NCBI GenBank assembly: GCA_947176685.1
Contig: CAMWRL010000065.1
Span: forward strand, 1 to 9,525
DNA: 9,525 nucleotides
From: an uncultured Ruminococcus sp.
GTDB taxonomy: Bacteria > Bacillota > Clostridia > Oscillospirales > Ruminococcaceae
Reading direction: 5' to 3'
Numbering within the stretch: position 1 is the stretch's first letter; each line of letters opens with the position of its first letter. Position numbers and translations under genes: made by a program. Positions 4,878 through 9,525 of this stretch are shown piece by piece. The notes under the pieces were generated by a model. The model saw only the letters and a program-made list of their open reading frames with translations, searched no databases and was not told the DNA's origin.

Positions 4878-7391
4878 ATGAAACTTCTCGCCATAGACGG
4901 AAACAGCATTCTGCACCGTGCATTCTACGGAATAAAGCTGCTTTCCAATAAGGACGGCACGCCGACCAATGCCGTTTTCGGATTTATGAACATCTACCTC
5001 AAAAACCTTAACGTTGTAAATCCTGATGCTGTAGCGGTTGCTTTTGACAGAAGCGAACCGACTTTCAGACACAAAGCAGTATCCTCCTATAAGGCAAACA
5101 GGCACGGTATGCCCGATGACCTCGCCCCCCAACTGCCGATTATAAAAAAATTACTCCAACTTATGGGTATCAAGATTATAGAGTATGCCGGTTATGAAGC
5201 CGATGACGTTCTGGGAACTCTTGCCCGTGCCTGCACTGAAACCGGAAACCAGTGTTTTATACTTACGGGGGACAGAGACAGTTTACAGCTTGTCAACGAT
5301 AATGTAACAGTCCTGCTCACTACCAACAGGGACACTATTCAATATACACCGGAACGCTTCAAAGACGAATACGGATTCAATCCAATAAACCTTGTCGACC
5401 TCAAGGCACTTATGGGCGACAGCTCGGACAATATATCGGGCGTTTCCGGAATAGGCGAAAAAACTGCATCAACCCTTATAAAAGAGTACGCAACTATTGA
5501 AAACCTTTACGAAAAATACGAAAACTCCTCACTCTCAAAAAGTGTAAAGACAAAATTACAGAACGGTGCGGAATCTGCTGTCCAGAGTAAATGGCTTGCA
5601 ACTATATGCTGCAACGTTCCTGTTGATACAGTTCCCGAACACTACATTCCGGCTGAACCCGACAACGAAAGTCTTTATGCACTTCTCGCCAATCTGGAAA
5701 TGTACAAGGTTCTTGACAAACTCAATGTTGCAGTTCCCGATAAATCCGCAGATTTCAAGCCGGTTGAAGTTACTGAAAAGCCCCTTACTCCCGAAGTGAC
5801 AGAAAACCTCAAAGAATGTGCGTACTTAATTGACAGAAAAAAAATATACGTCCTTGACAAGGACACTGTATATACAAGCATTGACTGGGATATTATTATA
5901 AAATTCCTTGCTTCACCCTGCGAAAAGTCTACCGATAACGCAAAACTTCACTACAGATACGCAATGACCGAAAATTCCGTTCTGAATAATCTGAAAAATG
6001 ACGTTTCAATCTGCGGTTATCTGCTGAATGCCTCAGGCTCGGACTACTCGATAAAAAATCTCTGTCTTGAATACGGTGTGCATTACTATGCGGAAAACGG
6101 CGTTTTTGCGGACATAGTATCGCTTCCGCCGCTTCTTGAAAAACTCCTCAAAGAAATCAAAAAGGAAAAACTTACCTCACTTTACGAAGATATAGAGTTA
6201 CCGCTTACGGAAGTGCTTGCTTCTATGGAAGACGCAGGCGTAAAAATTGACAGACACGGCGTTGAAGAATTTGGGGAATTTCTGTCGGTAATGACTTCCG
6301 AAGCCAAAAAGAAAATATATAACAGGGCAGGACATATTTTCAATATATCTTCCCCAAAACAACTTGCTGTAGTGCTGTTTGAGGAAATGGGACTTCCCGT
6401 CCTTAAAAAGACAAAGACAGGTTATTCCACAAATGCAGATGTCCTCGAAGAACTAAAGGAATACGACCCTATTATTGAAAATGTTATAAACTACCGTCAG
6501 TATACAAAACTCAGTTCAACATATGTCGAGGGCATTTTAAATAAAATCGGTTCTGATGAACGTATTCACACATCTTTCCAGCAGACCGAAACACGTACCG
6601 GAAGAATTTCTTCAACTGAACCCAATATGCAGAATATTCCCGTCCGCACGGAACTGGGCAAGCATATGAGGAAGTTTTTCATAGCTGACGAAGGAAAAGT
6701 CCTTGTTGACGCCGACTACAGTCAGATTGAACTGCGTGTTATGGCGCACCTTTGCGGTGACAAAAATATGATGAAAGCTTTTAATTCGGGCGAAGATATT
6801 CATACTTCAACTGCTTCGCAGGTTTTTGACGTACCGCCCATTATGGTAAGCTCCGAAATGCGCAGCGCCGCAAAAGCTGTTAATTTCGGAATAATCTACG
6901 GCATAGGAGCTTTTTCGCTTGCAAAGGACATAAATACTTCCCGTGAGCAGGCAGAGGAATATATAAACAGCTATCTTGCAAGATACCCCAAAGTCAAGGC
7001 TTTTATGGACTCCACAATTGAAAACGCTATGAAAACAGGCACAGTCAAAACGCTTTTCGGCAGAAAAAGACGTATTCCGGAGCTTATGTCCTCAAACAAA
7101 GTACAGCAGGCAGCCGGAAAACGTATTGCTATGAACACTCCGGTACAGGGAACTGCCGCCGACCTTATAAAAATTGCTATGATTAACGTTTACCGCCGTC
7201 TTAAAGCCGAAAATATCAACGCAAGACTTATTTTACAGGTACACGATGAACTCATTATAGAATCTGACGTTTCCTGTGCCGACCGTGCCGCAGAAATTCT
7301 CCGTGAGGAAATGCAGAACGTCCACGAAATGAAAGTACAGCTTGCCGTTGATGTAAACAAGGGTGACAGCTGGTACGATGCAAAGGGGTGA
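4878..7391 (+). CDS. polA: DNA polymerase I with 5' nuclease and inactive proofreading domain
   Basis: The repair and Okazaki-processing polymerase, cytoplasmic. The 837 residues resemble the Taq/Bacillus type more than the 928-residue E. coli enzyme. The 5' nuclease domain (1 to about 285) keeps its metal ligands: Asp7, AFDRSEPTFRH with Asp57, GYEADD at 105-110, TGDRDS with Asp132 and Asp134, and GDSSDN with Asp181 and Asp184. The central domain (about 300-430) is shortened and has no DxE exonuclease I motif (LIDRKK stands near the expected place), so proofreading is probably lost. The polymerase domain has QQTETRTGRISS at 568-579, motif A DADYSQIELR (catalytic Asp613), motif B with Arg662, Lys666 and Phe670, and motif C QVHDEL (His789, Asp790, Glu791). 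AAGGAG at 4864-4869, eight bases before ATG 4878, fixes the start. It overlaps or nearly abuts rimI. Confidence 0.97.
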   Translation: MKLLAIDGNSILHRAFYGIKLLSNKDGTPTNAVFGFMNIYLKNLNVVNPDAVAVAFDRSEPTFRHKAVSSYKANRHGMPDDLAPQLPIIKKLLQLMGIKIIEYAGYEADDVLGTLARACTETGNQCFILTGDRDSLQLVNDNVTVLLTTNRDTIQYTPERFKDEYGFNPINLVDLKALMGDSSDNISGVSGIGEKTASTLIKEYATIENLYEKYENSSLSKSVKTKLQNGAESAVQSKWLATICCNVPVDTVPEHYIPAEPDNESLYALLANLEMYKVLDKLNVAVPDKSADFKPVEVTEKPLTPEVTENLKECAYLIDRKKIYVLDKDTVYTSIDWDIIIKFLASPCEKSTDNAKLHYRYAMTENSVLNNLKNDVSICGYLLNASGSDYSIKNLCLEYGVHYYAENGVFADIVSLPPLLEKLLKEIKKEKLTSLYEDIELPLTEVLASMEDAGVKIDRHGVEEFGEFLSVMTSEAKKKIYNRAGHIFNISSPKQLAVVLFEEMGLPVLKKTKTGYSTNADVLEELKEYDPIIENVINYRQYTKLSSTYVEGILNKIGSDERIHTSFQQTETRTGRISSTEPNMQNIPVRTELGKHMRKFFIADEGKVLVDADYSQIELRVMAHLCGDKNMMKAFNSGEDIHTSTASQVFDVPPIMVSSEMRSAAKAVNFGIIYGIGAFSLAKDINTSREQAEEYINSYLARYPKVKAFMDSTIENAMKTGTVKTLFGRKRRIPELMSSNKVQQAAGKRIAMNTPVQGTAADLIKIAMINVYRRLKAENINARLILQVHDELIIESDVSCADRAAEILREEMQNVHEMKVQLAVDVNKGDSWYDAKG
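7382..7391 (+). promoter_or_regulatory. Ribosome binding site that sets the rimI start at GTG 7400
   Basis: AAAGGGGTGA at 7382-7391, inside the last codons of polA, is followed by eight bases (TTTTTTTC) and then GTG at 7400. The alternative in-frame GTG at 7388 lies within this site itself. Homologues usually begin with a sequence like (M)ELIRV, so GTG 7400 fits both the spacing and the protein. Confidence 0.6.
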
Positions 7392-7399
7392 TTTTTTTC

Positions 7400-7843
7400 G
7401 TGGAGTTAATCAGAGTTTCCGCAGACAGTCATATTTTTGACGAATTATCCGCACTTGACAAAAAATGCGTCGGAAGTGACGGCTGGTCGGCTGAATCTTT
7501 CCGTTCGGAAGTCCTCAAGGATAACGGCATTGTACTCTGTTTTACGGACGGCATTAATGTTATTGCGTTGCTGTCCGGATACTTTGCGGAGGGCGAGGGC
7601 GATATAACAAGCGTTGCCGTTGATGAGAATTTCCGCCGCAAAGGTCTTGCCCAAAAGCTTATTGCAGAATTTGAAAATCTTCTCCCCGACAGTACGGAGA
7701 ATATTTTTCTTGAAGTCCGTGAAAGCAACGCTCCGGCTGTAAGTCTGTACCGGAAATGCGGTTTTGAAAAACTGTCCGTCCGGAAAAACTTCTACACAAA
7801 TCCCCGTGAAAACGCCGTTGTTATGGTGAAAAAGGTGAAATAA
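7400..7843 (+). CDS. rimI: Ribosomal protein S18-alanine N-acetyltransferase (GNAT family)
   Basis: A GNAT acetyltransferase that transfers acetyl from acetyl-CoA to protein N-termini, classically ribosomal protein S18. From GTG 7400 it has 147 residues, the normal RimI length. The acetyl-CoA binding motif A is SVAVDENFRRKGLAQKL (about 71-87), with the R/QxxGxA loop at RRKGLA. Motif B contains FLEVRESNAPAVSLYRKCGF (about 103-122), where Glu105 and Tyr117 align with the E. coli catalytic Glu103 and Tyr115. The C-terminal RKNFYTNPRENAVVM is the RimI-specific ending. In many Firmicutes rimI sits between tsaB and tsaD. Here it follows polA, eight bases after the stop, and may be co-transcribed with it. 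The next gene starts on the last base of its stop (TAATG). A related GNAT with another protein target cannot be excluded. Confidence 0.88.
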   Translation: MELIRVSADSHIFDELSALDKKCVGSDGWSAESFRSEVLKDNGIVLCFTDGINVIALLSGYFAEGEGDITSVAVDENFRRKGLAQKLIAEFENLLPDSTENIFLEVRESNAPAVSLYRKCGFEKLSVRKNFYTNPRENAVVMVKKVK

Positions 7844-8382
7844 TGGACTATATTTTTTATTACATACTGCTATTCGGATGGATAGCAATGATTATCTATC
7901 ATCTTATCAAATCACACCGAAAAACTGCTTTAAAAATTTTAATAACCGGTATCCTATGTATAGCAACTATGACTTTAATATGTGCAATTATATATTTATT
8001 CGGAGACATAGGAGCCGCAATGGGTATGTTTATTGGTATTGAAATTGAGATTTTATTGAAGCTTATACCCGCTGTTAAACGACAGATTTATATAACAAAA
8101 CTCCACCAAAAAGGCTGTCGGACTATTGGAACATTAACAAATAATAATCATATAAGTTATCAGGCAGATGGAAAAGACTATGAATATATCGGTTCACGAC
8201 TAAAAAGTAAATGGAAAATTGGTGATGAAATTCCTGTCCTGTATGACCCCGAAAGTCCGGAAAACTCCTGCATTGAAAAATATGACCGTGTTTCAGCAAT
8301 CAGCTCTACTGCAGCATTTTCTATTTTAGAAGCTGCATATATCGGCTCAATAATATATGTAATAATAATCTGTTCAATTTGA
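7843..8382 (+). CDS. DUF3592-like membrane protein, copy 1 of a tandem pair
   Basis: A 179-residue protein of unknown function with hydrophobic segments at about 4-22, 32-52, 54-75 and 155-178. Between the third and fourth lies a polar domain (about 80-150). It contains GCRTIGTLT, HISYQADGKDYEYIG and WKIGDEIPVLYDPESPENS, the DUF3592 layout of a strand pair, dGkxY, then xxGdxxxVLYDPxxP. The KSHRK and VKRQ loops suggest the polar domain is cytoplasmic by the positive-inside rule. Translation is coupled to rimI: TAATG overlaps by one base, with AAAGGTGA at 7831-7838 as ribosome binding site. The gene is visibly more AT-rich than polA or rimI. Its product is closely similar to the next gene's, with long stretches of identical DNA, so a fairly recent duplication is likely. 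No biochemical role is known to me. Confidence 0.8.
   Translation: MDYIFYYILLFGWIAMIIYHLIKSHRKTALKILITGILCIATMTLICAIIYLFGDIGAAMGMFIGIEIEILLKLIPAVKRQIYITKLHQKGCRTIGTLTNNNHISYQADGKDYEYIGSRLKSKWKIGDEIPVLYDPESPENSCIEKYDRVSAISSTAAFSILEAAYIGSIIYVIIICSI
8083..8379 (+). repeat. Direct repeat unit, first copy (partner 8651-8971)
   Basis: This 3' two-thirds of the first DUF3592-like gene matches 8651-8971 at DNA level, about 568 bases downstream at its start. Shared exact runs include AAAAAGGCTGTCGGACTA, ATAAGTTATCAGGCAGA, GAAAACTCCTGC and TGTTTCAGCAATCAGC. The second copy has an extra 24 bases after the LT of the GTLT stretch. The 5' third of both genes, coding the first helices, is clearly less alike. 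Confidence 0.75.
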
Positions 8383-8384
8383 AA

Positions 8385-8392
8385 GAGGGTGA
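8385..8392 (+). promoter_or_regulatory. Ribosome binding site for TTG start at 8399
   Basis: GAGGGTGA at 8385-8392 lies six bases before TTG 8399. The ATG at 8395 is closer but in another frame and reaches a stop after four codons. The second DUF3592-like gene therefore most likely starts at TTG, and its first residues (MDFDEIF) align with MDYIF of copy 1. Confidence 0.6.
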
Positions 8393-8398
8393 CGATGT

Positions 8399-8974
8399 TT
8401 GGATTTTGATGAGATTTTTGCTCATATATTACATATCGGAGTTATAGCAATAATTATTTATTTTTTTATCAACAAGTCAACCCGAAAAACTGCTTTCAGG
8501 ATTTTAAAAATTTCTATTGCAGTTATATCTGTTATAGTAGGAGTATGCGCTTTATGTATATATTTATTCGGAACTATAGGCATTTTAATTGGTGCTTTTA
8601 TTTGTATAGATATTTATATTTCATGGATATTTCTGTCAGCTATAAAAGAACAGGTTTATATAACAAAACTTCACAAAAAAGGCTGTCGGACTAATGGAAC
8701 ACTAACAAAGGTGGATTATTATGGACGCTCTGGACATAATTACATAAGTTATCAGGCAGACGGAAAAGACTATGAATGTATCAACGGACTAAACGTAGGT
8801 AAATGGAAAGTTGGCTATGATAAAGTACCTGTTCTGTATGACCCTGAAAGTCCCGAAAACTCCTGCCTTGAAAAATATGACCTTGTTTCAGCAATCAGCC
8901 ATACCGTCACAATTTCCCTTTTAGAAGTTGTACTTACTGGCTCGATAATATATTCAATAATCTGTTTAATATAA
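8399..8974 (+). CDS. DUF3592-like membrane protein, copy 2 of a tandem pair
   Basis: A 191-residue paralogue of the preceding gene with the same plan. Hydrophobic segments lie at about 9-24, 34-56, 58-80 and 168-190, with the polar domain (about 84-163) between the third and fourth. Shared blocks are QVYITKLHKKGCRT, YISYQADGKDYE, KVPVLYDPESPENSCLEKYD and VSAIS. Two differences stand out: an extra eight residues in the loop after GTLT (reading KVDYYGRSGHNY where copy 1 has NNNH), and substitutions spread over the N-terminal helices. The variable residues are concentrated in the helices and in this one loop. The gene starts with TTG 16 bases after copy 1 ends and lies 13 bases before the next gene. 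It is AT-rich like copy 1. Function unknown. Confidence 0.8.
   Translation: MDFDEIFAHILHIGVIAIIIYFFINKSTRKTAFRILKISIAVISVIVGVCALCIYLFGTIGILIGAFICIDIYISWIFLSAIKEQVYITKLHKKGCRTNGTLTKVDYYGRSGHNYISYQADGKDYECINGLNVGKWKVGYDKVPVLYDPESPENSCLEKYDLVSAISHTVTISLLEVVLTGSIIYSIICLI
8651..8971 (+). repeat. Direct repeat unit, second copy (partner 8083-8379)
   Basis: The second copy of the duplicated segment, aligned to 8083-8379. It differs by a 24-base insertion in the loop after GTLT, by one further codon in the KVGYDK stretch, and by scattered point changes, many of them at third codon positions. Recombination between the two copies could delete about 570 bases and leave one hybrid gene in frame. Confidence 0.75.
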
Positions 8975-8987
8975 TTATGGTGATAAA

Positions 8988-9401
8988 ATGTATTCAGATA
9001 TATCATTCCCGAATAAAACAATTTTAGAAGTGACGTTTTTAAATAAACCGGATTTTTACAGCATATCTTTTGAAAACAATAATTATACTATTGTCGGCGG
9101 TGACAAAGACATTGAAACTAATCTTATCGGAATCGCCGGTGACGGCAAAGTATACTATATCGTGACTGACGACAAATCTCTTTTCTGTTATATTGCTTCA
9201 AATATCAGGATTTTTATAAAAGAACTCCTGTTATTTGACGAATATATAAATACAAACAATCTGCCCGAAAATCCCGACGAAATACAACTTGCTGAATTTG
9301 CTGACAAATTCCGTTCTCATCTCACTGAACTTGACAAAACAGTTTATGAAAGTGATTTCTGGTCTGAAGTCTGCGAAGAAATGGAGTATGGTATAATATG
9401 A
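8988..9401 (+). CDS. Small acidic protein, SUKH-like (possible immunity protein)
   Basis: A 137-residue soluble, acidic protein without a signal peptide or membrane helix. I do not recognise it with certainty. The middle reads NLIGIAGDGKVYYIVTDD (about 45-62) followed by the ASNIRIFIKELLLFDEYI helix (70-87). The end is HLTELDKTVYESDFWSEVCEEMEYG. This order, a gG.g.vY strand pair, a helix like NsslxxFlxxL, a final helix with DxxxxxxxxFWxxVxEExxxG, resembles SUKH-family proteins (notably SUKH-4), many of which are immunity proteins against secreted polymorphic toxins. No toxin gene lies in the window. GGTGA at 8979-8983, only four bases before ATG 8988, is a weak ribosome binding site. The stop overlaps the next start by four bases (ATGA). 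The gene is AT-rich like its two upstream neighbours. Confidence 0.7.
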   Translation: MYSDISFPNKTILEVTFLNKPDFYSISFENNNYTIVGGDKDIETNLIGIAGDGKVYYIVTDDKSLFCYIASNIRIFIKELLLFDEYINTNNLPENPDEIQLAEFADKFRSHLTELDKTVYESDFWSEVCEEMEYGII

Positions 9402-9525
9402 ATATAAAAATACAGGCTTTAATAAAATTCGTTTCCGGTCTGGTAATAGTAATGTTGATTATTTTCGTATCTGCCGGAACATTGCATTATATAAATGGCT
9501 GGATTTTTATGGGAGTGCTTTTTAT
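9398..9525 (+). CDS. Isoprenylcysteine carboxyl methyltransferase-like membrane protein, 5' part
   Basis: An open frame starts at ATG 9398, overlapping the previous stop by four bases, and runs off the window end after 42 complete codons. GGAG at 9383-9386 is a fair ribosome binding site. The visible protein begins MNIKIQALIKFVSG, followed by the hydrophobic LVIVMLIIFVSAGTL, then HYINGWIFMGVLF. This pattern, a short basic start, a first helix ending in SAGTL, then YxNGWxFxG, is the N-terminus of bacterial proteins annotated as isoprenylcysteine carboxyl methyltransferase or PEMT/STE14-like membrane methyltransferases. The catalytic C-terminal part lies outside the window, so the reaction cannot be confirmed. 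Confidence 0.6.
   Translation, partial: MNIKIQALIKFVSGLVIVMLIIFVSAGTLHYINGWIFMGVLF

Noticed and set aside
7445..7888. A 147-codon open frame on the minus strand opposite rimI
   Set aside because: The plus-strand frame encodes a clear GNAT protein with all motifs. The antisense protein has no recognisable domain, and no promoter or ribosome binding site of note was seen, so it is a coding shadow.
9389..9397. Extended -10 (TGGTATAAT) directly before the ATG at 9398
   Set aside because: Transcription from it would begin several bases inside the coding sequence, and no -35 is seen at 17 bases. It would not serve that start codon.
1..9525. Frequent TCCGGA/CCGGAA throughout the window
   Set aside because: It occurs mostly in coding sequence, in several reading frames and on both strands, and follows from favoured Ser/Gly and Pro/Glu codon pairs. 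It looks like genome compositional habit and not a site.
1..9525. Search for tRNA, rRNA, riboswitch, CRISPR, insertion sequence or integrase
   Set aside because: None seen by eye on either strand. Intergenic space is at most 186 bases and shows no cloverleaf, repeat-spacer pattern, transposase motif or terminal inverted repeats.

Overview
The window looks like chromosomal DNA from a low-to-moderate GC, spore-forming-lineage Firmicute, most likely a Clostridia member of the Ruminococcus/Oscillospiraceae type. This is inferred from the three-gene GerA-type germinant receptor operon, an A-family DNA polymerase I with a degenerate proofreading domain, strong GGAGG-type ribosome binding sites, and the gene content. 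Species cannot be fixed from the sequence alone.

Layout. Positions 1-186 hold no gene, only AT-rich DNA with two weak inverted repeats downstream of dusB. On the minus strand, gtrA (1649-1173) and dusB (1176-187) form a two-gene operon with an ATGA overlap, reading from a good housekeeping-type promoter. A 166-base divergent region (1650-1815) separates it from the plus-strand genes. On its other side is a sequence that fits a forespore sigma-G promoter, placed correctly for the gerA-gerB-gerC germination operon (1825-4814). The GerC lipoprotein is only 177 residues, about half the usual length.

Immediately after the gerC stop codon there is an extended -10 promoter for polA (4878-7391). polA is followed with almost no spacing by rimI and then by a run of small genes: two tandem paralogous membrane proteins resembling DUF3592 (7843-8382 and 8399-8974), a small acidic protein resembling SUKH-type immunity proteins (8988-9401), and the start of an isoprenylcysteine-methyltransferase-like membrane protein that leaves the window (9398 onward). 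All plus-strand genes from 1825 to the end are separated by at most 63 bases, and no convincing intrinsic terminator lies between them.

How it works together. dusB (tRNA dihydrouridine), polA (replication and repair) and rimI (N-terminal acetylation) are housekeeping genes. GerA/B/C form one inner-membrane germinant receptor expected to be made in the forespore. The 3' block from 7843 is visibly more AT-rich, contains a recent tandem duplication, and looks accessory. A reasonable but unproven reading is a small immunity or membrane-protein cassette tacked onto the polA-rimI transcript. No RNA genes, CRISPR arrays, insertion sequences or complete mobile elements were seen. The most interesting points are the half-size GerC, the sigma-G-like promoter with a shared inverted repeat in the divergent region, the palindromic element over the polA promoter, and the duplicated DUF3592-like pair next to a SUKH-like gene.
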